Assembly (NCBI GenBank): GCA_040285825.1
Contig: JAUPSS010000001.1
Coordinates: forward strand, 2,046,001 to 2,110,000
Direction: 5' to 3'
Length of the DNA: 64,000 nt
Origin: Eukaryota sp. TZLM1-RC
Taxonomy: Eukaryota > Metamonada: BaSk clade
This document shows positions 1-11,003 of this stretch, in pieces (the stretch's first letter is position 1; the number at the start of each line of letters is the position of its first letter). The position numbers were made by a program, and so were the translations under genes. The notes under the pieces were generated by a model. It did not search any database. It saw nothing but the letters and a program-made list of their open reading frames with translations, and was not told where the DNA came from.

Positions 1-310
1 AACAGCATGCAAAATACAATGTGTATCCATTTGTATTTTCTCTTTTTGGTTCACTTGCTCCAACGGCTATACGTTTTTTGGCAGATTTTGAAATGATTGT
101 AAAGAGAAGAACTAACAAAAAATTGAACAGATTGTTGTTTCAAAATAGAATTGTGTTTTCTATCTTTAAGGGGATGTTGAAGATGGTTTCTGATGCTTTA
201 CTTTCTCTTGAACCTCACTATGAGAGAGTTGCACCTAGTGTTTTTGTTTTGGGAGAGATGGATTATTTAGATGTTGATTTATAGGTTTTTAGTGAAATTA
301 ATAATACAAA
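1..310 (+). mobile_element. 3' fragment of lineage C non-LTR retrotransposon, cut by window edge
   Basis: The frame from base 3 to a TAG near 282 encodes the C-terminal tail found after the endonuclease of lineage C elements. Recognisable blocks are PFVFSLFGSLAPTA, NRIVFSIFKGMLKMVSDALL and the ending LGEMDYLDVDL. It matches the copies at 5997-6462 and 52445-53214 with several substitutions. The 5' part lies outside the window, so I cannot say whether it is truncated. Confidence 0.8.
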
Positions 311-379
311 CATAAGGAATCTACTCTATATGACTTACACGTTACATAAATTTGTTTCTCTGACATTATTATTCACTTT

Positions 380-660
380 TTACTTACTTCTGAATGTAAT
401 AAAACGTTTACAGTTCAAAAGATGAGTAAACAAAAGAGGTTTACCACATTTACATGTTAAATGATAGGGCAAATTGTTTGGCCATAAAATACAACGAAAA
501 GGCATGTTGAAAAGCCATTCATTGTTTTTTAACAAAAGTCCATAAATAGAGGGAATTTGCGTAACTAAAAGCAGCAGAACTATCACAAATGTCCTTTAAA
601 AAATTACCGAAAGCGGGATTTTCAGTTTTGGCCAAGCCAAGTCTTACTTCATAATCCAAG
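380..660 (-). mobile_element. Degenerate lineage C-like retrotransposon fragment (CCHC region)
   Basis: Reading the minus strand gives FRCILWPNNLPYHLTCKCGKP followed by THLLNCKRFITFRSK. This corresponds to the CCHC finger region upstream of the endonuclease in lineage C (52474-53298). Further upstream (600-660) another frame resembles the stretch before the finger in lineage B. Frame changes show it is a relic. Confidence 0.6.
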
Positions 661-1127
661 CTTAAAAGCTACACAATCCTGATTGATATTCTGATATCTA
701 TTTTTGGAACAATAATAAGTTGCTTTGAATTTGTTGTAAAGAAATCATTCGTTATTCAGCTAATGTTTCGAATAAGAAAGGATGATCACAATGATCGGTT
801 GTTTACAAGACTTTTGTTATTGTAATGTGAGAAAAAAAAGGCATCGAAAATTTTTTCCCTAATTGGAAATACAAATAAAGTGAAACATAATAAAAACAAA
901 CACCATTGTGTTTAGTTCTTGTTTTTACAAAATGTGAAATATTTTGCTTGGAAAAAATAATTTATTAATTAATTATTCAAACGGTTCATTTAGCAAGTGG
1001 TTCATGTTCAAAAGATAAAAAGATCTGCTTTTAACAAGATTTCACTAACAACGTCACACAAATTAATTAAAGACTACTTTATACCTGAAAATATTGGAAA
1101 TGAACAACAACTTTAAAAAAACCAATA
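661..1127. other. Intergenic, AT-rich
   Basis: This is the 3' flank of the Prp43 gene. I see no coding or RNA signal in it. Confidence 0.6.
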
Positions 1128-3239
1128 TTAACGCCTCTGTTTTTCTAAAATTTTTGAAACCATCAGTAAATCATTTTTGGCAGGAGATTCGGGCATTTCC
1201 TCTAAATCATAATAAAGCGGCGCCAACTCTAACAACCACCGTGGATCTATGCTACTTGCCGTTCGAATAAATTGCTTTGAAGTTCTCATAAATTCATGAA
1301 AAACAACCCACTTTGTATCCCCAGACAGACAAGACGAAGGATGAATAGTGACTTCTTGGTTATCCTTTATAGTTAAATAATGACCCTTCTTGTACATATG
1401 GGCGACTTGTGAAAAAAACCCTCCAGCCAAAGCCTTGCGGACATTGAAATGATACTCCGGTGAATCAGGCTGGTGTGATTCAAGAGAAAGATCTAGACGC
1501 TGACATAGGTTTTCTAATTGTGCACGGATCTTATCAGCATTGCGTAACGATCTAATAGACACAAAATTCCTAACAGCCCAATCAGGAGAATCTAGGTTCT
1601 TCAGATACGCATGGTAAATATTCAAGAGAGTTAAATGATCACCATCTTCATGAAGGAACTGTTCATGTGCTTGATCAGCATCCTTTTTCTTATCAGAGGG
1701 ACGAACCAGAATTGGGGGAACAGAGAGGAGTGCGGCAATCGTGATAGCAGCTTCTCCACAAAAAAGGTCATATTTGGGGTCACAGGCAAGAATAATCATT
1801 TTTGATAATTGTGGATCCAAAGGCATAGCAGCGAGCTTGTCTCCAATTGAGGTAAGCTTGCAATTGTCGTCAATGGCTTCCAAGTACAAGAGTAATTCAA
1901 GCGCTCGCATCAAGGACTCGGGAGCAGGAGGATCTGGCCAGTCAAAATGAACTAGGTCAGAGATGCCGAGACGCAGCATTTGGAGAGTGACTGCGGTGAT
2001 GTTACTTCTTAACATTTCTGGATGAGATTGTTCCAATAGCTTCTCGTGGTAAGCCTTCTCGGTGTATAAACGGAAGCATTTTCCCGGCCTCGTTCTGCCT
2101 GCACGTCCACTCCTCTGCTTAGCGGAGGCTTTGGAAATCGGAATGACGGGTAAAGACTCTATCCTTGTACGTGGATTATAATATTTTTGCTTACAAAAAC
2201 CAGGATCCACAGCATAAACTACACCATCAATTGTAATGGATGTTTCTGCAATGTTTGTACTAACGACAATCTTACGGCCCTTCTTAGGAGCAGGTTCAAA
2301 TATGCGTTTTTGTTGTGAAGAAGGAAGGGCTGCATAGAGAGGTAGAACTTTTGCATAACCCCCAATTCCCGGATTCTTGTTGCACTCGAAACTTATCCTA
2401 GATACAGCTTCCTCAATCTCCTCTTCCCCTGTGAGAAAGAGTAGAATGTCCCCAGGTTCTTCTGTTTGGTGTATTTCAATAACAGTAGAAATTGCCGACT
2501 CAAGATAATCCCTTACCGGCTTTTCGAGATAATTTATTCTAACATCAAACATTCTACCTGGAACTTCTAAATAAGGAGCCCCTGAAAAATAACTAATGAA
2601 CTTCTCTGCATTAAGTGTAGCAGACATAACTACAATTTTTAAATCACTCCGTTTTTTCAATAACTCTTTTAATACACCGAGCAAAACATCTGTAGAAACA
2701 GTGCGCTCATGGGCTTCGTCAATAACAACAATCTTGTAGCGAGAGAGAAGAGGATCATGCATAATTTCTCTCAAAAGCATACCATCCGTGAGGTATTTGA
2801 GCTTGGTTTTTTCAGAAGTATTATCTTCAAAACGGATGGTGTAACCTACGTACTGTCCAACTTGGGTATCCATCTCTTCTGCGACTCTTTCTGCAATAGA
2901 GACGGCGGCCACTCTACGTGGCTGGGTACAGCAGATGCCTTGTTCGTCTTGGAGAATGTCGGAAAGGAGTAGGAATTGGGGAACTTGGGTGGTTTTACCA
3001 GAACCAGTTTCACCCACCAGTACGGTGACGGGGTGATCACGAACGGTGTCAAGGATTTTCTTCTTGAAGGAATATACAGGAAGTTCCTTTCGGTGGTCTA
3101 GGAGTTGCCAGTATCTGCCAGAGAAGGCCTGATTAGTGAGAGGATTGGTGTAAAATTCTTCTTCTTCTTCATGATCAGTAGTGTTGGGCACCTTGAAAGC
3201 AGATGTTGATACAGAGACGAGCCTTTTCCCAGAGGACAT
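1128..3239 (-). CDS. PRP43: DEAH-box RNA helicase Prp43/DHX15
   Basis: The 703-residue protein is complete and uninterrupted. Helicase motifs appear in order: GETGSGKT (I), TQPRRVAA (Ia), TDGMLLRE (Ib), DEAHER (II), SATLNAEKF (III), LLFLTGEEEIEE (IV), STNIAETSITIDGV (V) and QRSGRAGRTRPG (VI). Winged-helix/HA2 sequence follows, then a C-terminal OB-fold with HPSSCL and WVVFHEFM, all typical of Prp43. Family knowledge: Prp43 dismantles the intron-lariat spliceosome, is activated by G-patch proteins and also acts in ribosome assembly. Its presence fits a genome that still splices. The N-terminus is short and acidic (EEEEEFYTNPLTNQ), as in other Prp43 proteins, so the ATG at 3239 is likely the real start. 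Confusion with Prp22, Prp16 or Prp2 is unlikely because their long N-terminal extensions are absent. Confidence 0.95.
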   Translation of the reverse strand: MSSGKRLVSVSTSAFKVPNTTDHEEEEEFYTNPLTNQAFSGRYWQLLDHRKELPVYSFKKKILDTVRDHPVTVLVGETGSGKTTQVPQFLLLSDILQDEQGICCTQPRRVAAVSIAERVAEEMDTQVGQYVGYTIRFEDNTSEKTKLKYLTDGMLLREIMHDPLLSRYKIVVIDEAHERTVSTDVLLGVLKELLKKRSDLKIVVMSATLNAEKFISYFSGAPYLEVPGRMFDVRINYLEKPVRDYLESAISTVIEIHQTEEPGDILLFLTGEEEIEEAVSRISFECNKNPGIGGYAKVLPLYAALPSSQQKRIFEPAPKKGRKIVVSTNIAETSITIDGVVYAVDPGFCKQKYYNPRTRIESLPVIPISKASAKQRSGRAGRTRPGKCFRLYTEKAYHEKLLEQSHPEMLRSNITAVTLQMLRLGISDLVHFDWPDPPAPESLMRALELLLYLEAIDDNCKLTSIGDKLAAMPLDPQLSKMIILACDPKYDLFCGEAAITIAALLSVPPILVRPSDKKKDADQAHEQFLHEDGDHLTLLNIYHAYLKNLDSPDWAVRNFVSIRSLRNADKIRAQLENLCQRLDLSLESHQPDSPEYHFNVRKALAGGFFSQVAHMYKKGHYLTIKDNQEVTIHPSSCLSGDTKWVVFHEFMRTSKQFIRTASSIDPRWLLELAPLYYDLEEMPESPAKNDLLMVSKILEKQRR

Positions 3240-3431
3240 CGGCTATAAGTGGCTGTAGGTTGTAATATTTTGTGTGGGAAACAATCCAGAAAAAGGTACA
3301 AAATCTGTGTTCATTCAAACTTATTCCAAGAACTTTCATTCTTGGTGAGATTGTCCACAGACGTTCTAGAATCCTCGAATAATTGGCCACCAATCTCAGT
3401 GAGCCCATTTCTCCTCTAAAACAATACGTAG

Positions 3432-4397
3432 CTTTGAAGCTAGTTTCTTTGTGGTCTCTGGAACGCTTCTGGTCTTGTTCCATAGTAGTGCTCACTAATT
3501 GCAATTTCTAGCTGATTTAGTGATGCAGAAATGTCTCTAGACCATACTTGATCACATTCCGGACAACTGAAATAGGCGTTGTGAACTTTAACTTCACCAT
3601 CAATTTCTCGATAGATCTTTTGGTGAAGCATCTTGCAGCAGTTCACCTTTGCAGATGTCATATATTCATCTCCGATCTTCACATTAGCAAATGAACATTG
3701 TAACAACTTCAGAAATGCCTTACGCGGAGTTTTCACTTTTTGACGTGATGTACCACCACCTCCATGGCCAAACCACACCTTTACTTCTCGACCGTTTGCA
3801 AATTTTTTCACTTTGTTGATAATGGTGCTTAATCTTTTCTGTTTTCTTATAAAGAAGTCAAATGTGTTTCTCCTCAATGCTTTTCGAGCACTCAGATATA
3901 ATTACTGCTTTAGCAATGATCGTTTTACGTATTACCTTCATAGTCCTTATAGTCACCGATAGTCGATATTTCAAGCAGACAATGGTTCAATTTCTGCACG
4001 TCATAAACATCTATTGATGAGTAGGTCAGTTAAGCAGAGTGATTGATTTTTCGTTGCTTTGGTGCCAAGAAGATATTGGATACGGTCGGCCCTGAACGTG
4101 TTTCAATGCTGGAACCACATATATTTGAGTGGTTGGGGTCGATGGCCCAGAACACCATTTCCGTATCGTCATCAGGTGCCTGCCACTCAGTAGCTTTTGG
4201 TTTCTGGCGAGGTCTTGGCCGTTCAACCTTGGCTTGCAAGGTATGTTTTCTATTCCGAGTGGTTTCGTAGTAGTCAAGTTCCCCTCTGGATCTCTTATTA
4301 CTCAAGGCTTCTCCGGACAATCTCACTCGTGTTGCTTTGGGGTGCGGTTTGAAAGTCATACGGACACTATCACCATTAGAAGACATGGTGTAGTCAT
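3432..4397 (-). pseudogene. Fanzor-like (eukaryotic TnpB) nuclease, family F1 copy a, broken
   Basis: About 965 bp are shared with 26879-27843, from the bases ATGACTACACCATG to a shared CTAGCTTCAAA end. The encoded pieces carry RuvC-I (FWAIDPNHSN), a block WFGHGGGGTSRQKVKTP, DEYMTS, a zinc-ribbon (CC ... CPEC) and RuvC-III (WSRDISASLN). These are the marks of Fanzor/TnpB RNA-guided nucleases. The frame is broken by a TAA at about 4026 and by a base loss near 3910 relative to copy b, so no full protein can be made. Its upstream end abuts a lineage D retrotransposon fragment at 4398. The region before RuvC-I is short (about 80 residues), so the N-terminal domains may be missing. No guide RNA or terminal repeat was identified. 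Confidence 0.75.
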
Positions 4398-4785
4398 TAA
4401 TAATCCTCTTCTTGCAAGCGAAAAATATAAAATTGCTAAATATGCGAAACCCATTTCCTCGATTAATGAAAATTTTCATACCCAATATAACTTATGTCCC
4501 TTTGTTTTTTCTTTGCTTGGATCTTTGGGTAAGGCTGCTATGGCTTTCATATATTATTTACCATATATTATAGTTAGGATTTTGTTGTAGTTGTGAAGGA
4601 AAGATCTGGAAGAATTTTCAGTTGTGTTTACTGGCAAAACAGGTTTGTATTTTCTATTTTTAAGGGAATGGTAAAACTAATTTCTGATTCACTCTCTTCT
4701 TTTGGAAATTTTTCTGAATCTTTAGCAATTAATTGTTTTGAAGTAGGGGAGGCAGATTTCGAGGATGTGGGGTTTTAGTTGTGTA
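4398..4785 (+). mobile_element. Lineage D non-LTR retrotransposon 3' fragment
   Basis: The frame reads NNPLLASEKYKIAKYAKP, then PFVFSLLGSLGKAAMAF. After an indel it gives VYWQNRFVFSIFKGMVKLIS and the end GEADFEDVGF. It is close to the copy at 51078-51535. Its 5' boundary coincides with the Fanzor F1 copy, so one element interrupted or recombined with the other. Confidence 0.75.
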
Positions 4786-5034
4786 TTTTATGTTTTCATC
4801 TTCCTTAATAATTGAATACAAAAGGAACTTAAAAAATTCCAAAACAAAAGCATTATCATTTTGGGAACAAGAGCCTCAGTTTCCATCATATAAAATCAAT
4901 TATACCTTTGCACTTCACCTTAATAAATTTCCATTTTTTTGTAATTTTTTGCCTGATTTGTAACGAACAACTTCTTTTATGCAAAAGGTGTTGTGAAGAA
5001 ATGGAGAACAAAAATAAAAAAGAACAAAAATGTA

Positions 5035-5107
5035 CTCACTCGGTGAGACTCGAACTCACAACCTTTCGATTAACAGTCGAGCGCACTGCCGGTTGTGCTA
5101 CGAGTGA
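5035..5107 (-). tRNA. tRNA-Asn (GTT)
   Basis: The minus strand folds as a 73-nt cloverleaf. The acceptor stem TCACTCG pairs with CGAGTGA, the D stem is GCAC/GTGC, and the anticodon loop CTGTTAA gives GTT. The T arm is GTGAG-TTCGAGT-CTCAC. The top pair of the anticodon stem is a C-A mismatch. No intron is present and CCA is not encoded. The downstream minus-strand bases include a T-run suited to RNA polymerase III termination. Confidence 0.93.
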
Positions 5108-5134
5108 CAATGGAATACAGAGGTTGTCCATTTG

Positions 5135-5283
5135 AGAATCCACAAGGCCACCAAAATTGAGAATCAACATTTTGTCTCCCATATTATCTACTGCTTTATT
5201 GTCTCTTGGTCGTTTTTATGAAGGAAAAACTTCCAGTCAATTCTTTTTGGCTGAGCCGGGATATGAAGATTCAGCATTTTAAA
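5135..5283 (+). mobile_element. Short lineage D-like 3' remnant
   Basis: The frame LSPILSTALLSLGRFYEGKT followed by SSQFFLAEPGYEDSAF and a stop matches the C-terminal end of the copy at 50790-51080. It is too short for more to be said. Confidence 0.6.
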
Positions 5284-5399
5284 TGTGTTGTTTCGTTTCT
5301 CTCGGTGGACTAAATTAAAATAAAAAATTCCAATTAAAAACTTTTGGAATTTTGTCATTTTGACCCAAAGTTTTTGATGTCAGAACCATTCCTGCCATT

Positions 5400-5830
5400 T
5401 TGCAACTACTACGTCAAGTCCGGATTCAGTGGATGTATGCAAAAAATGCTTTGAAAAATGCACAATCCGAAATATCCCCCCTTGATGATTCAGACTTGTT
5501 CAAACGGAAGAAATATGCAAACCCTTCAAAAGGTTGAAACATGGTGAACATGTCGATTACCAAGTTTGTCCATTTGCTATATCTTTGTATGGACGTCTCC
5601 GGAAAAACTGTCATAAATTTTGTTGATGATTTTGAAAATTTTGTGAAAAGGAGAACGAATAAGCGTTTTGATCATCGTATGTGGTTAAATCGTGTTGTTT
5701 TCCAAAACAATCCCTAAAATTTTTTCCATAACGCTGATGTCTGTCAATACTGACACTTAATTACGAAAACATTGCTGTTGTACGGTTTGATGGTGTGGAC
5801 GCTTGTATTGAAGATTTTGATTTCTAGATT
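5400..5830 (+). mobile_element. Degenerate non-LTR retrotransposon C-terminal remnant
   Basis: With frame changes the plus strand encodes SEISPLDDSDLFKRKKYANP and INFVDDFENFVKRRTNKRF. These are the blocks that follow the endonuclease core in lineages C and D. Several stops break it. It is divergent enough that it may be a separate lineage. Confidence 0.55.
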
Positions 5831-5986
5831 GTATTTTTGAAAACATATTAATTTGTTTTAAATAAGGTCCTGTTTCTATCCCAGAACCCCACAAGCACAG
5901 AGTACTTTTTTTGCTCATTTCAACTAGTAAACACTAATGATTATAGAAGCTTATATTTGAAAGCATATGGGGAGTAATATATAACT

Positions 5987-6472
5987 TAGATGGGAATTTT
6001 TTTTAAATTCAATTTTATTCAAACCTATAAATCAACATCTAAAAAATCCATCTCTCCCAAAACGAAAACACTAGATGCAACTCTCTCATAGTGAGATCCA
6101 AGAGAAAGCAAAGCATCAGAAACCATCTTCAACATCCCCTTAAAAATAGAAAACACAATTCTATTTTGCCAAAACAATCTGTTGAAATTTCGGCCAGTTC
6201 TTCTCTTTACAATCATTTCAAAATCATCCAAAAAACGTAAAGCAGTTGGTGCAAGTGAACCAAAAAGGGAAAATACAAATGGATACAACTTGTATTTTGC
6301 ATGCTGTAGACTGGCCAATTTGGACAAAGGTTGATTGTATTTTTTGAATTTAAAATTTTCAGCATTTGAAAGGGGATTATGAATTTCAGAATTAACAAGC
6401 CTTTCATTTGAAGCATTACAAGGATCAACAGACATTACATCCAATAAAATGAAGCTTCCATCTAGATGGGAA
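5987..6472 (-). mobile_element. 5'-truncated lineage C retrotransposon with 10-bp duplication
   Basis: The element body is 5997-6462. It encodes the last ~150 residues of the lineage C protein intact (SFILLDVMSVDP to GEMDFLDVDL) and ends in an A-rich tail, seen as a T-run at 5997. TAGATGGGAA occurs on both sides (5987-5996 and 6463-6472). That is a target-site duplication and marks a target-primed, 5'-truncated insertion. It lies downstream of the cytidylyltransferase gene. Confidence 0.88.
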
Positions 6473-6852
6473 AAGGTACATAACAATACTGCTGAAGCTT
6501 GATTCGGCAGTAAAACTTTAGTAATAGATGTATTCGTAATTTGATAAATTCTAATTCCATGTTTTGGAAACCGAAACTCAAAAAAACCAAAGAGGTCTTA
6601 AAAAAACTTTAAAAAATCTTTGCAATTTGGTTGTCATTTTGACAAAACCTGTTGAAACCAAATTTTGTACAAGGCCAGGAACATCGTAAACAGAATTACT
6701 ATAATCATAAACTTTGTAGTTATTATTTTTAATGTTGTTTTTGGGCGCAAATTTTGCACAAACACAGAATAAAAGTATTATGCTAAACCCAAAAAAGAAA
6801 GTCCCGAATTGATTCCAACTCAACTAAATAAAATGGTTTACATTACAAGAAT

Positions 6853-7881
6853 CTACGCTACAGATTTATTCTTAATGGAAGCAAGCTCCCTAGCTTCCTT
6901 CTTTCTATTCCGCTCCTCATAAACATGTCTTCTGGATAAAACTCTGTCGGTAAGAGTTAGATAAGAAAAATCAGCAAATTTACTGTCAATGGACAAGATC
7001 TTCAACTTATTACCACTGACATTCTCATTTGGATTGAAGTTTCCGTACATGGATGGTCCAGCTAGCACAGAGTCAATGTCTAACATTGAAAGGAACTTAT
7101 CATCAATACTAGAAGGAGCTCCAAGAATGACATCGTCAACTCCACGGAGAGAAAGTACCATCAGAGAACGCTCCTGCATGGATAGAATAGGATAAGGTTC
7201 TCCGCGATGTTTGGTGACTACCTCGTCCTTCCACACACCAACAATTACGTGGTCGTATTGGCGACTAGCTTCTTTAATGATATCAAGGTGACCAGGGTGC
7301 AGAATGTCAAAAGCTCCGTGAATGTAAACAACAGAATCCCCCTTCTTTCTTGGTTTGCATTTATCATAGAAAGCGGCCAAGAGAGACGATGGAAGAAGAA
7401 ACGAGTTACCTCCCGTATACGGAGAACGTTCTTCTGGACTCAGTTGTTGGTTGGACTCATGCTCTAGGAGTCTTGAGACCAAATCAGTAGTAGAAACACC
7501 CTTGGTTCGTTCAAAATGTTTGAGCCTACCAGCTTTCTTGACATATTCATAAGGATCACTTCCATCATGTGAAAGTGAATCATCATTACCATGTGCAACA
7601 TAAAAGTTGGAACCGCAATGTTGTTCACAAACAGCAAGGTCAGTAGTCCAAGGAGCATCACCAACAACATGGTCAACCCATTTACAGGCACCAACGATGA
7701 GAACGCGTTCTTCTTCTGTCATTACTGGAGCAGCACCTTTTTGCAACTGAACGTCTGCATCCGAATGAACCCCTGCAAAGAGACGTTCTCCAAGTTTAGA
7801 AGATTGACGAAAAGCATTGGCATGTCCAGTATGGTAACAGTCAAAAACACCATCTGCCCAGATAGAAGATTCAATGGTCAT
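6853..7881 (-). CDS. PCYT2: Ethanolamine-phosphate cytidylyltransferase
   Basis: The enzyme makes CDP-ethanolamine from CTP and phosphoethanolamine in the Kennedy pathway to phosphatidylethanolamine. Two nucleotidyltransferase domains are visible. The first starts WADGVFDCYHTGHANA with an HxGH site and includes the ERTKGVSTTD signature. The second starts YIHGAFDILHPGHLD, again with HxGH. Two such domains are the hallmark of PCYT2 rather than choline-phosphate cytidylyltransferase. I start at the ATG at 7881, giving MTIESSIWADG and 342 residues. An in-frame ATG 18 codons upstream (7935) adds residues the family lacks. The C-terminus ends in a basic helix (RNRKKEARELASIK). The gene is uninterrupted. 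Confidence 0.93.
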   Translation of the reverse strand: MTIESSIWADGVFDCYHTGHANAFRQSSKLGERLFAGVHSDADVQLQKGAAPVMTEEERVLIVGACKWVDHVVGDAPWTTDLAVCEQHCGSNFYVAHGNDDSLSHDGSDPYEYVKKAGRLKHFERTKGVSTTDLVSRLLEHESNQQLSPEERSPYTGGNSFLLPSSLLAAFYDKCKPRKKGDSVVYIHGAFDILHPGHLDIIKEASRQYDHVIVGVWKDEVVTKHRGEPYPILSMQERSLMVLSLRGVDDVILGAPSSIDDKFLSMLDIDSVLAGPSMYGNFNPNENVSGNKLKILSIDSKFADFSYLTLTDRVLSRRHVYEERNRKKEARELASIKNKSVA

Positions 7882-8078
7882 TGTTGAATATGATAAGAAG
7901 TGCGTTGAATGAGATTGTGGAGTTTTGACAAACAACTGAGTTTACTTCACTTAGATTAACACTATATGAATCAATCAGCGAGTTAAGAAAATCAAATACA
8001 CAACTGAAGCTCTACATCCTCAACATCTGTTGCTCATACATCGAAACAGTTTTTTACTAAAGATTCAGAATATTTACC

Positions 8079-10241
8079 AAAAGAAGAAGCAGTCTCTGAG
8101 AGCATACAAAATATTTTTTCTGCTTGTTGCTTAAGCAGGTTCAATGAAAAAGCAAAAAAAATTTATTGCCCTTTCAATATGGAATTAATACCACTAATCG
8201 AGTTTCTTCAGCGATATTTGCTACTGATGTTTTATTTCGCCAAAATGAATCCAATGTTTGTATGTCATTGGATTTTAGTAATGCTTTCAATTCACTAAGT
8301 CGTCGCAGTATCCATGGTGCTCTATTGCAATATATGCCGGAATTAATACCGTATTTTCAATCAACATATTGCACATATTCTAATTTACATTTTGGTAATA
8401 ACATTTTGAGTTCATCAAGTGGTGTAAAGCAAGGAGATCCGTAAGGGCCTCTCTTGTTTTGTTTGGCCATTCATCCTATTTTGTTGCAAATTCAAGAGAA
8501 GTTTCCTTCACTAAAAATGATTGCATATGTGGATGATGTTGTGCTTATTGGTGATTTAAATATTGTGAAACAAGCAACTGTATGTTTCAAAGAATTATTT
8601 ACCAAAATTGGTCTCCGACTTAATTTACTTAAATGTGTTTTGTTATCGAATTCTCCAGTTTCTACAATAGTTGATGGTATTGAAATTCAAGCCAAATTAT
8701 ATTCAATTGATGCTATTCGTCATCTGGGTTCGTTTTTAGGAAATGATGATGAAATTACCAAAAAATTGTTTGAAAAGTTGATCTCAATTTCCGATAAAAT
8801 TGACCGAATGATGAACTTAGATATACAAAAACACATCAAATTTACCATTATAAGACTGTGTTTTAGTTCCAACTTCAATCATATATTTCGATCTACAAAT
8901 CCTCTTGTCACTAGGCCTTTGGCTCAGAAGTTTAATGAGTTACGTGCAAAAGTTTTGTCACAATTACTGGGAAGTAAAATGTTCCAAATTCCACACCATG
9001 CTTATCTTAGTCCACATTATGGCGGTTTAAGTTGGACGAAGGCTTCCATTCTTACTTCGTGTGCTTTTATTGGTGGATGCAGAAATGCAGTCTTTGAGTT
9101 TTCCGAAAGATATGCAGATTGGGAAAATTTATTGATGACAACGCAAAGTTCAACTATTTGTGCATTAAATGAGGAAAATTCAAAAATCGATTTAGAAAAA
9201 TTGACTCAATGCTTTCCCCAATCATTCAATGGAAATTTTCCGGAAAAATTTAGTTAATTTTAAAATACACTCTTCGAGCATTACAGAAACGATTGACTGG
9301 AATGTATGAAAATGATCTTTATAATAATATATGCAGCTCGGCTGTTTTAAATCTAGATCTTCACTCATTGTTATTGGAAAAGGGTGTTTGTGAAAATAAG
9401 TCATCAGAATCTTCACTTTTCGTAACCATTGTACCACGAAGATTTGGATTGTGTGCTACTAATGAAGCATTTGTAACAAAAATGAGATTATATTGGAATA
9501 TCCCCATTAATCGATTATTATCAAAAGAAAAATGTATTTGTTCGAATTCATTTCAACTCACTTTGCGCCATGCTCTGAATTGTTCTAAATTGATAATTTA
9601 TCGTCCTTCATTACATGATGCTGTTAGAAACACTGTTTTTAATATGGCACAAACTGCAAGAATATCGTGTATCAAAGAGCCTCTGCTGAAAGAAACACTG
9701 TCTCTGAATAATTTTGGTTCTGATGATAGAGGTGATGTATACTGTGATTGGATTGATAATTTTGAAGCTATTGTTGACTTTGTCTCATGTAATGTTGCAA
9801 ATGATACTTTGGTTCACAGAAGAAAACTTAATCCTGTGAGTGATTTTAAAGCAAAAGAAAAACATAGAAAATATGATAAAGATATTGAAGAGGCTAATGT
9901 CGATAGAAATACACAGCTGGTTTTTATTGCTTTCCCATTTTCGATAAATGGAAGATTATCAGTTGAAGCAGAAACTTTTTTGGATGACTTCCAAAAAATG
10001 GTGCAAGAAAAAACAATGAAAAGATTTGATATTTTTTTATGGCGTTCACGGATTCAATTTGCCATTATTAATAAATTACCTCGGTTTTTCAATCGAATAA
10101 GAGAAGCTTTAGCTAGACAGCAAGCAGATCAAGATTTTGTAGAATAAATCTTGGTTCAATGATAGTCGTCCCATTAGTTATGAGTTAATTTAATTAAGTG
10201 TGCATGTTCAGTAAATATCAATTTTGATTAAAAAGAAGAAG
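8079..10241 (+). mobile_element. Lineage A non-LTR retrotransposon, 5'-truncated, decayed
   Basis: The body (8090-10230) begins in the reverse transcriptase (AVSES...) and runs through the endonuclease to the 3' untranslated end. AAAAGAAGAAG flanks it at 8079-8089 and 10231-10241 as a target-site duplication. RT motifs are present: SLDFSNAFNSL, SGVKQGDP and YVDDVVLIGD. A TAA at 8442-8444 follows GDP, an early frame change lies near 8160, and the frame is lost again near 9255. The second part keeps CICSNSFQLTLRHALNC, the RGD-x13-D core (GDVYCDWIDNFEAIVDF) and KEKHRKYD. Confidence 0.9.
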
Positions 10242-10254
10242 AAAGTAAATCTGA

Positions 10255-10585
10255 AAATAATTTCTTCATTCCCTTATAAATTGAAAACATAATCCTGTTT
10301 TGCCAGTAAACCTGATTGAAACTTCTTCAAGTCCTTTTAATGCTTTTCGTGCACAATACATAAACAAAAACAGAAGTTTATGGACACAATATAAGAAATC
10401 AATGAAATAATACCACTATAAGAATTTGAATACTAGATGACGTGAACCACCTTCCAAAAAGGGAAAATCATGTTTAGCTACTGCTAACACTTTCCTTTAC
10501 AACTGAACTGATATCCTCAAGGAACGCCAAAGCAGCGCTGCCTGGAGAACGAAGCAAAGAAAAAACAAAGGTAAAACAATTATAT
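10255..10585 (-). mobile_element. Lineage D retrotransposon remnant
   Basis: On the minus strand 10435-10585 gives FVFSLLRSPGSAALAFLED, and 10255-10340 gives VYWQNRIMFSIYKGM. Both are lineage D tail motifs. About 100 unrelated bases separate them. Confidence 0.6.
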
Positions 10586-10607
10586 TCGGCATACTGGTGT
10601 TTTATTC

Positions 10608-11003
10608 ATGTTTGAATCGTTTGGTTTATCTGTTCAATGTGCAACTGGTTTCATCATATGCCTTTGTGGCCTGGCATTTAATTCAAAACGTAGGTCTTAT
10701 GTTCATCCCAAGGCACATTCACTTCAATGTATTTATTTATTAGTGGAGGGAATATTGTTTATGTTGATGTTTGTACGGGGTATTGATTATGTGAATACTT
10801 CATTTGTGTTTTTTGATGTTGTTTTAATATTGACAGGATTCTTGATTCTGTATGCAATTTACGGTAGTTTGTCTTCTTTTGTCTGGGTAACCATAGACAA
10901 TGTTAAGTTTACAAAAAATAAGACTTTTGCTACTAATATTCTTCAAAATCCTTTTGTACATTTGGGTCACCGATTAGAAGGTGATGAATTTGATGTAGAA
11001 TAG
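10608..11003 (+). CDS. Hypothetical small membrane protein
   Basis: I do not recognise this 131-residue protein. It has three or more hydrophobic stretches: about residues 8-25 (VQCATGFIICLCGLAF), 43-60 (IYLLVEGILFMLMFV) and 66-95 (FVFFDVVLILTGFLILYAIY). A polar, acidic C-terminus ends EGDEFDVE. The ATG at 10608 follows a retrotransposon relic directly, so an upstream exon may have been missed. No paralogue appears in the window. Confidence 0.45.
   Translation: MFESFGLSVQCATGFIICLCGLAFNSKRRSYVHPKAHSLQCIYLLVEGILFMLMFVRGIDYVNTSFVFFDVVLILTGFLILYAIYGSLSSFVWVTIDNVKFTKNKTFATNILQNPFVHLGHRLEGDEFDVE

Noticed and set aside
6578-6823. 81-codon minus-strand open frame with one hydrophobic segment, just after the cytidylyltransferase gene
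   Set aside because: No domain, no paralogue and AT-rich composition. It could be chance. A real small membrane protein cannot be excluded.
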